The translations under genes were made by a program, and so were the position numbers. From assembly GCF_020497125.1 (NCBI RefSeq), contig NC_059082.1:21598965-21662964 (forward strand): a DNA stretch of 64,000 nt. The letters run 5' to 3'. This stretch comes from Mauremys mutica. Taxonomy: Eukaryota; Chordata; Testudines; Geoemydidae. The notes beneath the pieces are model-generated. The model had not been told where the DNA came from. It ran no database searches and was given only the letters and a program-made list of their open reading frames with translations. Every line of letters starts with the position of its first letter. The first letter of the stretch is position 1. Of this stretch, positions 36,268 through 45,309 are shown one piece after another.

Positions 36268-37168
36268 CCCCCACAGCCCTGACCCCCGCTCTGAGACCAG
36301 CCCCTCTGAGCTGAGCACCCCCCTGGCCCCATCCCCCCCACAGCCCTGACCCCTGCTCTGAGACCAGCCCCTCTGAGCCGGACACCCCCCTGACCCCATT
36401 CCCCCCACAGCCCTGACCCCCAGCTCTGAGACCAGCCCCTCTGAGCTGGGCACCCCCCTGTCCCCATCCCCCCCACAGCCCTGACCCCTGCTCTGAGACC
36501 AGCCCCTCTGAGCTGAGCACCCCCCTACCCCATCTCCCTGCAGCCCCGACCCCCAGCTCTGAGCCCAGCCCCTCTGAGCTGGGCACCCCCCTGGCCCCAT
36601 CCCCCCCACAGCCCTGACCCCAGCTCTGAGACCAGCCCCTCTGAGCTGGACACCCCCCTGACCCCATTCCCCCCACAGCCCTGACCCCCAGCTCTGAGAC
36701 CAGCCCCTCTGAGCTGGGCACCCCCCCTACCCCATCTCCCTGCAGCCCCGACCCCCAGCTCTGAGCCCAGCCCCTCTGAGCTGGGCACCCCCCCGGCCCC
36801 ATCCCCCCCACAGCCCTGACCCCTGCTCTGAGACCAGCCCCTCTGAGCCGGACACCCCCCCGGCCCCATCCCCCCCACAGCCCTGACCCCTGCTCTGAGA
36901 CCAGCCCCTCTGAGCCGGACACCCCCCTGACCCCATTCCCCACACAGCCCTGACCCCCAGCTCTGAGCCCAGCCGCTCTGAGCTGGGCACCCCCCCGGCC
37001 CCATCCCCCCCCACAGCCCTGACCCCCAGCTCTGAGACCAGCCCCTCTGAGCTGGGCACCCCCGACCCCATCCCCCACAGCCTTGACCCCCAGCTCCGAG
37101 ACCAGCCCCTCTGAGCCAGACAACCCCCGACCCCATCTCCCCACAGTCCTGAGCCCAGCCCCTGTGAG
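36268..37168. repeat. Minisatellite, ~67-bp unit, about 14 copies
   Basis: The unit contains CTCTGAGACCAGCCCCTCTG, then GAGC-GGCACCCCCCTG, then CCCCATCCCCCCCACAG. The motif starts recur at roughly 36288, 36354, 36422, 36489, 36553, 36623, 36690, 36757, 36824, 36891, 36958, 37027, 37093 and 37150. Because 67 is one more than a multiple of three and the unit lacks stops on the minus strand, all three minus frames stay open, giving an apparent 441-codon frame with no protein domain. It lies wholly within the middle hAT element. Confidence 0.88.
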
Positions 37169-37603
37169 CCGCACACCCCCCAACCCAGAGCCCAGCTCCC
37201 CACCCAGCCCTGGGCAACAGCAGCACCACCCCCAGGCAGCGACAGACCATTGGCACCAACCATCACCATCACCCAGCAACAGCTCATTGTGTAATTGCAA
37301 ATGTAGACAGACCAGTAAAGCAGTTAATGTTTTTAAATAATGTATTTGGTGTATTTTCAAATTATTACAAATTAATTTTTGAATGCATTTGACTAGTTAT
37401 TTTTTACATTTCCAAATACTTGTTACTATAGTTTTGCAACTTTTTTTTTATGGAAGGGGACCCCGAAATTGCTTTGCCCCAGGCCACCTGAATCCTCTGG
37501 GCGGCCCTGCCCAGAGTGTGTGAGGAGCTGGGGAGGGAGGGAAGTGGGGTCCCCTGGAGCCGAGCCCCAGCTGTGGTGGCGCGAGAGGGGCTCCTGGAGT
37601 GTG

Positions 37604-37975
37604 TGAGGAGGTGAGCGGCCGGCTAGGCTCGTCGGTGCTGAGCCCGTAGCCCCGCAGCTGGAGATCCTCGCCTTCCCGCCTGCCGGGGCTGGGCCAGGGC
37701 ACCGTGAGGCTGAAGAGCAGCAGGTCCGGGGGGCTCTCCAGGTCCTTGGCCACCAGCATGTCAGGGGTGAGGGCGGTGAGCATGAACTGATCCACCTCGG
37801 CCACCAGCAGCACCGCGAAGCCCAGGGAGGAGACCGTGTTCTCCGCGCCGCCCCGCAGCCTCACCGCCACCTGGAAGTACTCCTGCTCCGTGCTGCCCAG
37901 CAGCTCCACCCGCATGGGGACGGAGTCGCAGCTGGGCCAGGGCTCGGCTGCAGTGTGCTGGTAGCAGATCCCACG
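37604..37975 (-). pseudogene. Captured FRAS1/FREM-like gene fragment (CSPG-type repeat)
   Basis: On the minus strand an uninterrupted frame of ~124 codons reads ENTVSSLGF, EVDQFMLTALTPDMLVAKDL, ESPPDLLLFSLTVPWPSP and GYGLSTDEPSRPLTS in order. This matches my knowledge of the CSPG-type repeats of the FRAS1/FREM proteins, large basement-membrane proteins of epithelial adhesion: ENT, a VDQF-LTPDML core, an A-D-x-E-xPPDLL-F core, and a following STD-E/D-P-x-x-P stretch. The fragment has no start or stop of its own, is bordered by the transposon's 80-bp repeats on the right (minus-strand end), and has no neighbouring exon. I infer that an internal exon piece was captured by a hAT element. It is not a functional gene here. 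Which family member (FREM1, FREM2, FREM3, FRAS1) cannot be decided by eye. The surrounding frame (37448-38038) is longer, but the extra codons are repeat-derived. Confidence 0.7.
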
Positions 37976-38109
37976 TTTGGGGGGGGAGCCCAGTGCTGGG
38001 GCAGCAGGGGGGGCATTGGTGGGCGGGGGGGAGCTCAAGGCTGGGGGGGGCAGCCAAAAATGTTTTTGCTTGGGGCGGCAAAAAACCTAGAGCCAGCCCT
38101 GGGACTACA

Positions 38110-38965
38110 GAGTCACTCTCTCTCTTTCGCTCTCTCTGGACCAAAAATTGTTTAAGTAATTATCCACAAAGCAACAGTGGTTGACTCCAGAAAGCTCCAG
38201 TTCATGAATTGCTAAGCTGAGCTGGCACCTCCTGGGAGCCAGGATTTAGGGGTTTATCACCCCCCTCTTGTCAGCATCTCCTACTGGCTATCTTAGACAC
38301 GCTGTCTTTTGTGGATCACATTCTTAGGTGCCTCTCTCTCCCTAGTCATTGTACAGGGAACCTAGGCACTAACAGCTTTGTGGATCGCGTTGTTCTTCCT
38401 GTGATTTTCCAGTGCCATGATGCTAAGCATTTCAACATCTAAGACCCTTTGTGGATCCCACCATACATGGTTTGCCCAATGTTACACAGGAAGTCTGTAA
38501 CAAAGCAGGGAACTGAACCTCAATCCAAGCCTAGCACCCTAACTCCTGGACCATTCTCCCTCACATAATATAATGATAGATCCACTGGCCAACCCATGCC
38601 CTGTCCCAGCTCACCCTTCCTTCTCCCCTTATTTGCCACAGAAAGGCACTGCAGAGCACATCACCATGCTGCAGATGGGATAGGGATTGTTCCCGCATAT
38701 CCTCTTCACGGCCTGCCAGACATGCACTTGCACTTAGGGCCTTCTGCACACTTGCTGGCGGGGGAAGAGAGAGGATTTGGCCCTGAATCAGACTGAAGAA
38801 TTTGACCATGTATTTTTCTGACACATGCACGTTGCTCAAGCTTCTGGCCAAACAACTCTTTAAAGCACAATTATCAAAAAAATGACATTGTTCCTGTGAT
38901 TTTCTAGGTGCCCAAAAGCTAGGCGCCGTGATGCTAAGAATTTCAACATCTAAGACCCTTCATGG
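38110..38965. other. Old repeats flanking the composites, no gene
   Basis: Bases 38393-38465 and 38892-38970 are two diverged copies of one sequence (TTCAACATCTAAGACCCTT in both). Bases 38465-38556 follow the tail pattern of a MIR-like SINE (TTTGCCCAATGTTACACAGG, GGGAACTGAACC, CTAACTCCTGGACC). The macrotransposon at 38974 inserted in the second copy, and the old repeat resumes after 42386 as GTGACTTGCCCAATATTAGG. No supported gene. Confidence 0.5.
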
Positions 38966-38973
38966 ATCCCAGA

Positions 38974-39364
38974 CAGGGCCGGCTTTAGGCCTATTCCACC
39001 ATTTCCCCCGAATCAGGCTCCACACCTAAGAGGGCCCCATGCCCAGTGAGAATCCCTTCCCTGGCTAGAGGCGCCTTTTTAATTTTTACTGACCTGGCGG
39101 CGCTTTCGGTCTTCAGCGGCACTTAAGCGGCGGGTCCTTCACTTACTCTGGGTCTTGGGCGACACTTCGGCACTGGGTCCTTCAGTGCAGCTGAAGACCT
39201 GGAGCGAGTGAAAGACCCACTGCCACAGTGCTGCCAAAGACTCAGAGCACCGTGCGGTGATTACAAGCCCCATGTGTTTTTTTACATTTTTTTTTTAAGT
39301 CATCCCTGTCAGGGCCCAGTCGAAACTGTCTGAATTGGGACCGGACTTCCTAAAGCCGGCCCTG
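38974..39364 (+). mobile_element. Left hAT copy of the composite
   Basis: 391 bp with ends CAGGGCCGGCTTTAGG and CCTAAAGCCGGCCCTG, perfect 16-bp inverted repeats. The interior holds a foldback of GGTCCTTCAC/GTGAAAGACCC-type pieces and a T-rich run near the right end. It is followed directly by the array. Confidence 0.9.
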
Positions 39365-41938
39365 CCCTTAGGAACCCTAACCCTAGGACGGGAAGCCCTA
39401 CCCATAGGAACCCTAACCCTAGCTCCAAGTGCCCTAACCATAGGAACCCTAACTCTAGCTCCAAGCACCCTACCCATAAGAACCCTAACCCTAGGGCGGG
39501 GTGTCCTACCCAAAGAAACCCTAACCCTAGCTCCAAATGCCCTAGCATTAGGAACCCTAACCCTAGCTCCATGTGCCCTACACTTAGGAACCCTAGCCCT
39601 AGGGCAGGAAGCCCTACCCTTAGGAACCCTAACCCTAGCTCCAAGTGCCCTACCCATAGGAACCCTAACCCTAGCTCCAAGTGCCTACCATAGGAACCAT
39701 AACCCTAGCTCCAAGTGCCCTACCCATAGGAACCCTAACCCTAACTCAAAGCTCCCTACGCATAGAAACCCTAACCCTAGCTCCCAGGGCCCTATCCTTA
39801 GCAACCCTAACCCTAGGGCGGGAAGCCCTACCCATAGGAACCCTAACCCTAATTCCAAGTGCCCTACCCAAAGAAACCCTAAACCTAGCTCCAAGTGTCC
39901 TACCCATTGGAACCCTAACCCTAGATCCATGTGCCCTACCCTTAGGAACCCTAACTCTAGGGCAGGGCGCCCTACCGATAAGAACCCTAACCCTAGCTCC
40001 CACTGCCCTACCCTTACCAACTCTAACCCTAAGGGGGAGGAAGTCCAACCCATAGGTTCCCTAACCCTAACTACAAGTGCCCTACCTATAGGAACCCTAA
40101 CTGTAGCTCCAAGTGCCCTACCATTAGTAACCCTAGCCCAAGGGTGGGAAGCCCTACCCATAGAAACCCTAACCCTAGCTCCAAGTGCACTACCCTTAGA
40201 AACCCTTACCCTAGCTCCATGTGCCCTCTCCTTAGGAACCCTAACCCTAGGGCGGGAAGCCCTACCCATAGAAACCCAGCCCTAGGGCCAGAAGCCCTAC
40301 CCATAAAAACGCTAACCCTAATTCCAAGTGCCCTACCCATAGGAACCCTAACCATAGCTCCAGGTGCCCTACCCATAGGAACGCTAACCCTAACTCCTAG
40401 TGCCCTACCCATAGGAACCCTAACCCTAGGGCGGGAAGCCCTAACCATAGGAACCCTAACCCTAGGGTGGAAAACCCAAGCCATAGGAACCCTAACCCTA
40501 GCTCCAAGTGCCTTACCCATAGGAACCCTAACCCTACCTCCAAGTGCCCTACCCTTAGAAACCCTAACCCTAGTTCCCTATCCTTAGGAACCCTTACCCT
40601 AGGGCGGGAAGCCCTACCCATTGGAATCCTAACCCTAGCTCCAAGTGCCCTACCCATAGGAACCCTAACCCTAGGGCGGGGCGCCCAACCCAAAGGAACC
40701 CTAACCCAAGCTCCAAATACCCTACCTTTAGGAACCCTAACCGGGAAGCCCTACCCATAGGAACCCTAACATTACCTGCAACTGCCCTACCCATAGGAAC
40801 CCCAACTCTAGCTCACAGTGCCCTACCCACAGGAAAGCTAACCCTAGGGTGGGGCGCCCTACCATTAGGATCCCTCGCCCTACCTCCAAGTGCCCTATCC
40901 TTATGAACCCTAGCCCTAGGTCGGGGCAGCCTACCCATAGGAACCCTAACCCTAGGGCGGGAAGCCCGATCCATAGAAACCCTAACCCTAGCTCCAAAGA
41001 GCCCTACTCTTAAGGACCCTATCACTAAGGTGGGCCACCCTACCCATAGGAACCCTAACGCTAGCTCCAAGTGCCCTACCAACAGGAACCTTAACCTTAG
41101 CTCCATGTGCCCTACGCACAGGAACCTTAACCATAGTTCCAAGTGCCCTACCCAAAGAAACCCTAACCCTAGGGCTGGGCGCCCTACCCTTACGAACCCT
41201 AACACTAGCTTCAAGTACCCTACCCATAGTAACCCTAACCCTAGCTCCAAATGCCCTACCCATAGGAACCACAACCGTAGCTCCAACAGTCCTACCCTTA
41301 GGAACCCCAAACCAAGCTCCAAGTGCCCAACACGTAGGATCCCTAACCCTAGGGCGGGAAGCCCGAGCCATAGAAACCCTAACCCTAGCTCCAAGAGCCC
41401 TACCCATAGGAACCCTACCCCTAGCTCCAAGTGCCCTACCCACAGGAACCTTAACCTTAGCTCCACGTGCCCTACCCACAGGAAACCTTACCCTAGGGCG
41501 GAAAGCTCTACCCATAGGAACCCTAATTCCAAGTGACCTATGCATAGGAACCCTAACCCTAGCTCCAAGTGCCCTAAACATAGGAACCTGAACCCTAGCT
41601 CCATGAGCCCTACCCTTAGGAACCCGAACTCTAGCACGGGAAGCCCTACTGAAAACAACCCTAAACCTAGATCCAAGTGCCCTAGCCATAGGAACCCTAA
41701 CTCTAGTTCAAAGTGCCCTACCCATAAGAACTCTAACCCTAGGGCGCGGCGCCCTACCCATAGGATCCCTAACCATACCTCCAAGTGCCATACCCATAGG
41801 AACCCTAACCCTAGCTCCAAGTGCCCTAGCCTTAGGAACCCTAACTCCATGTGTCCTACCCTTAGGAACCCTAACTCTAGGGTGGGAAGCTCTACCCATG
41901 GGAACCCTGATCCTAGCTCCAAGTGCCCTACCCTTTGG
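39365..41938. repeat. Telomere-like minisatellite, 36-bp unit, ~71 copies
   Basis: The unit is GGAACCCTAACCCTAGCTCC followed by AAGTGCCCTACCCATA, 36 bp. The first part contains two CCCTAA-type telomere motifs. Variant units replace GCTCCAAGTGC with GGGCGGGAAGC or use GCTCCATGTGC with CTTAGG in place of CATAGG. Because 36 is divisible by three and the unit rarely contains a stop, frames on both strands stay open for up to 316 codons with repeats such as RNPNPSSKCPTH; no domain is seen. The array is diverged (most units differ by one to four bases), so it is not a freshly healed telomere. Confidence 0.92.
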
Positions 41939-42378
41939 CAGGGCCGGCTTTAGGCCTATTCCATCAATTCCCCCAAATCGGGCCCTGCGCCTAAGAGGGC
42001 CCCATGCCCAGTGAGAATCCCTTCTCTGGCTAGAGGCGCCTTTTCAATTTTTACTCACGTGGCGGCGCTTTGGGTCTTCAGCAGCACTTCAGCGGCGGGT
42101 CCTTCACTCTCTCCGGGTCTTCGACGGCACTTCAGCGGCAGGTTCTTCGGTTACTCTGGGTCTTCAGCGACACTTCGACAGCGGGTCCTTCAGTGCCGCT
42201 GACGACCTGGAGCGAGTGAAGGACTCACCGCCGAAGTGCCGCCAAAGACTCAGAGCTCCGCGCGGTGATTACAAGCCCTACGTGTTTTTTTACATGTGTT
42301 TTTTTTTTTAAGTCATCCCTGCCAGGGCCCTGTCGAAACTGTTTGAATTGGGCCCCACACTTCCTAAAGCCGGCCCTG
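41939..42378 (+). mobile_element. Right hAT copy of the composite
   Basis: 440 bp with the same perfect 16-bp ends as the left copy (CAGGGCCGGCTTTAGG) and nearly the same interior, plus about 50 extra bases in a GGGTCTTCGACGGCACTTCA-type repeated segment. The right flank is ATCCCAGC, matching the left flank of the other copy. Confidence 0.9.
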
Positions 42379-42386
42379 ATCCCAGC

Positions 42387-44487
42387 CTAAGTGACTTGCC
42401 CAATATTAGGCAGTCAGGCACTGAGGGCTCATACAGTTCCAGAGTCCCTAGATAACCATAGGAGTGCCCAGTGTTATGAAATGTTAAACCCCACATGCTT
42501 GTGATTTATACTAACCTATTATACCAGCACCAGCCACTCAGGCAACAATTTCTTTAATGCTCATAAACTTACTGCTAGGTGGGTGGTAGAACTTGGCATT
42601 CTCGACAAGCCTCCGCCAGGTTTGCAAGGAAGAACAAGTTGGAAGAAAATACACTGTACAACAGAACTATTAACCAAGGGTGAAATTGACCCCTCCCTGC
42701 ATCAAGCTGGAGTAAGGGTTTCTTGGGGGAAAACTAAGGAAGTGTTGGATAGAATTTCTGTTGCAAGGGGGTTCCTAGATCTGTGGGAGCGGAGCATGGA
42801 TCCAGTGACTTACTCTTTGGTCCTCCACGCTCACATCTGGTGCACATGGAGTGCAAACAGCCTAGTATTGCTGCTCTGCACACAGTCCGCTGCACAGTAT
42901 AACATCAGGCCTCAAGTGGTGTTGCCAGAGAGCCTTGAGTGAGCCCTGTGATTTGATTAATTCCTTCCAATAATCTAAACAACAACAAAAAACCAAGAGC
43001 CAAATCCTGCAGTCCGTATCCAGACAAAACTCCCATTGACTTCACAAGGAGATCCGACTAAGGAATGAATAAGGATTGCAGGATTTGACCTGATAAAATC
43101 ACAAACAACATTTAGCACTTATCTTCAAAGTGATTTGCAAATTTTAACTAATTAACATGAGATTTGTTCAAAATGAGGAACTAATTCACTTAATAATTTG
43201 TTTACAAGACCAGGGAGTCAATATTGTAGCCAAACTGGTGTGTGAGAGAGATTTTGGGGGGAAAAAGAGGGAGGAGAGGGGAAAGGAAGGAAATTGCAAA
43301 AGAAATCAAAATACTACAACCAGCCTTTTCTCTAGAACTATCTGAGCCAGAGCAGAAAAGAATAAATTATATGCCAATTCCCACTGTAAAATGCTACAAT
43401 GTAAGAGAAAAATCAAGAGTACAAAGAAAAGAAGAACATAAGTTAGATCACAAGAAAAGCACTTTCCCCATGGTTATTAATTCTAAGATGAACAGAGGAA
43501 GTAGGATCTGTTCCAAAACAGTATTTTTAAGTACATTTTTCTTCACTCACTTTAATTAAGCTTGTTCCGACTTGTGAGTCTAAAGAACTAGGAGAATATG
43601 TGCCTTACAAAGCCAGTTTGACCTCATGCAGTGTTTCCCACCGTGTTCTTTCATCTCCAATTTTAATAAGGAAATAAATCATAGAATTAATTCCAGGAAA
43701 AAGTATCGCTGACCATAACCCAAGGTGGCCACTGGATGTCACTGCTGTTCCACACAAAAGATGCATCCCTAGCAGCAGGTTATTAATTCTTTTCTATATA
43801 TTTTCAGATGAAAGCATTTTGGTATGTTATTGGCACTCTCAAAGTTTACAGTAAATGTCCCCCTAATTTAAGGCCAGTATGAAATGTAAACAGATTAATA
43901 AATGGGAGTCCTGAATGTCAAGAGCTCACTGTGTTTCCCCAAGAATCAATACCATCTCTGCCCCAGTTCTGACTGAATGGGATTCAATTTGGCATTCAAG
44001 GAAATCCTGCCAAACAGTAACAATACATGAAAGCAACTGTTTCCATGCAGGCATTCTGAGAACAGACTAACCTAATTAGCTGGTGTCAAATGGAACAAAA
44101 AAGCCAATATGCTCTTGTGATAAAAATCAAGAGAATCTTTATCATCATTTTTATCAGTGATACTAAAATCCAACATGTTGACAAGAACTTTTCAGTGTGC
44201 TTTGTCCATGCATCTGGTTGATATGTAAGTGGAGTTTAGAGGCAGGAGTCTATAAGGAGTCTTTCTTTCTCTAGTAAATTAACTTCCTGTGAACAATACT
44301 CTACTTCATCTTGGGTAAATCAAATGGCTGAAAAGGATTTTCTTTCCTTAGGTTTTGGGTAGGGTGTTGTCAACATCTACAGTCTTCACGTGACTGCTTA
44401 AAAGGAAGTTTACAAACAATATCCAATTCTTCTAAAACTAGACTATTAAAACACAACGTGTGTGTGTATATATATATATACATATAT
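42387..44487. other. Unique-looking DNA, no gene
   Basis: The first ~90 bases continue the old MIR-like repeat interrupted by the composite. Bases ~43560-44200 are AT-rich and complex, with ATTAATT/TAATTA motifs, possibly conserved non-coding. Open frames (up to 119 codons at 42583) have no recognisable domain. A foldback is listed separately. Confidence 0.4.
42977..43093. repeat. Old palindromic foldback element
   Basis: The left arm CCAAATCCTGCAGTCC and the right arm GGATTGCAGGATTTGACC are reverse complements, with the centre ACTCCCATTGACTTCACAAG. Confidence 0.7.
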
Positions 44488-44490
44488 ATA
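44459..44490. repeat. (TG)n/(TA)n microsatellite
   Basis: A TGTGTG run passes into TATATATA, directly left of the hAT element at 44496; part of its AT-rich end forms that element's target duplication. Confidence 0.85.
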
Positions 44491-44495
44491 AAAAC

Positions 44496-45301
44496 CAGAG
44501 GTGGGCAAACTATGGCCCATGGACCACATCCGGCCTGCAGGACCATCCTGCCTGGCCCCTGAGCTTCTGGCCCGGGAGACTCGCCCCTAGCCCCTCCCCT
44601 GCTGTTCCCCCTCCCCCGCAGCCTCAGCTTGCTTGCTCTGCTGCCGGCGCAATGCTCTGGGTGGCAGGGCTGTGAGCTCCTGAGGCAGCGCAGCTGCAGA
44701 GCTGCGGCCTGACCCGGTGCTCTGTGCTGCATGGTGGCGGCAGCCTGGCCCGGCCCCAGCCGGGCAGTGCAGCTGTAGAGCTGCCAGCCACCGGTGCTCC
44801 AGGCAGCGCAGTAAGGGAGCAGAGAGTAGGGGGGGTTGGATTGAGGGCAGGGGAGTTCGGGGTGGTGGTCGGGGGTGGGGGTGTGGATAGGGGTCGGAGT
44901 GGTTGGGGGGGGAACAGGGGGTTGAATTGAGGTAGGGGTCCTGGGGGGGGCAGTCAGGAAGGAGAGAGGATTGAATGGGGCAGCAGGAGGCAGTCAGGGG
45001 ACAGGGAGAAGGGGTGGTTGGATGGGGCAGGAGTCCCGGGGGGGGCATCAGGAATGAGAGGAGGGGTTGGTTGGGCCGGCGGGGATCCAGGGGCAGTCAG
45101 GGGACAGGGAGCAAGGTGTGTGGATGGGGCAGGGGTCCTGGGATGGCTATCAGGGTACAAGGAGGGTTGGATGGGGCAGGAGTCCCAAGGGGGGAGGATA
45201 GGAGGTGGGGGCCGGCCACGACCCCCTCCCCTAACTGGCCCTCCATACAATTTACAAAACCCAATGTGGCCCTCAAGCCAAAAAGTTTGCCCACCCCTGA
45301 T
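44496..45301. mobile_element. 806-bp non-autonomous hAT element
   Basis: The ends CAGAGGTGGGCAAACTATGG and AAAAAGTTTGCCCACCCCTG are inverted repeats; the flanks ATAAAAAC and ATATAAAC match at 7 of 8. The left interior has GCAGCTGTAGAGCTGCC-type hairpins; the right interior (44820-45220) is a degenerate G-rich tandem block built on GTTGGATGGGGCAGGAGTCC. It is related by its ends to 16368-17045. Open frames on both strands follow composition. Confidence 0.82.
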
Positions 45302-45309
45302 ATAAACAG

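Larger units (their letters stand above)
35874..37509. mobile_element. 1.64-kb non-autonomous hAT element, middle layer
   Basis: The ends CAGGGCCGCCC and GGGCGGCCCTG are perfect 11-bp inverted repeats, and CCCAGAGT lies directly on both sides (35866-35873 and 37510-37517). Inside are a 124-bp MITE, a 67-bp-unit minisatellite, and on the right an AT-rich piece (37260-37450) with AAAAAAAAGTTGC-type sequence that reads from the right end. No transposase. Its insertion split an 80-bp tandem repeat of the outer element. Confidence 0.85.
35740..37612. repeat. ~80-bp tandem repeat split by the middle hAT element
   Basis: The unit containing GGCTCCCAGAGTGTGTGAGG and then GGGTCCCCTGGAGCCGAGC appears at 35781 and 35861, and continues at 37510 and about 37588 once the middle element is removed. 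That gives about three units of 80-82 bp. The unit is CpG-rich. The middle element inserted inside one unit, duplicating CCCAGAGT. Confidence 0.7.
35433..38101. mobile_element. 2.67-kb composite hAT element, three layers deep
   Basis: The outer ends are CAGGGCCAGCTCTAGG and CCTAGAGCCAGCCCTG, inverted with 14 of 16 matching, and GGACTACA lies directly on both sides. The subterminal blocks (GTGCTTGGGGCGGCA left, GCTTGGGGCGGCA right) put it in the same family as 31231 and 47653, but it is over ten times longer. Its cargo is an internal copy of its own 3' end (35571-35577), an ~80-bp tandem repeat, a second complete hAT element (35874-37509), and a FRAS1/FREM-like coding fragment on the minus strand. 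It encodes no transposase. Confidence 0.85.
38974..42378. mobile_element. 3.4-kb composite: two hAT copies around a telomere-like minisatellite
   Basis: Two same-orientation copies of one hAT element (38974-39364 and 41939-42378) flank a 2574-bp tandem array. The 8-bp duplication lies only on the outside: ATCCCAGA to the left of the first copy and ATCCCAGC to the right of the second. The inner junctions are CCCTTAGG and CCCTTTGG, both natural sequences of the array. The simplest reading is that two elements had inserted in one array and the outermost ends then moved as a single unit. No transposase is encoded. All long open frames inside come from the array. Confidence 0.8.

Noticed and set aside
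35575..36300. A CpG-island promoter of a host gene
   Set aside because: The CpG-rich DNA is explained by transposon interiors and tandem repeats; no exon follows on either strand.
36035..37360. A 441-codon open frame (minus strand), glycine-rich repeats
   Set aside because: It runs through a 67-bp minisatellite inside a hAT element. The same peptide cycles through three frames, several frames are open at once, and no domain is visible. Treated as a composition artefact.
39365..41938. A CRISPR-like array (regular ~36-bp periodicity)
   Set aside because: There are no distinct spacers: the whole unit is repeated. The DNA is vertebrate.
39365..41938. True interstitial telomere
   Set aside because: The CCCTAA motifs occur only twice per 36-bp unit and are separated by unrelated sequence; there is no (TTAGGG)n run, and the block is bounded by transposons.
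39295..41953. Many long open frames on both strands (to 316 codons) with 12-residue repeats
   Set aside because: The 36-bp unit is a multiple of three and mostly stop-free, so frames stay open on both strands. All lie in the telomere-like array.
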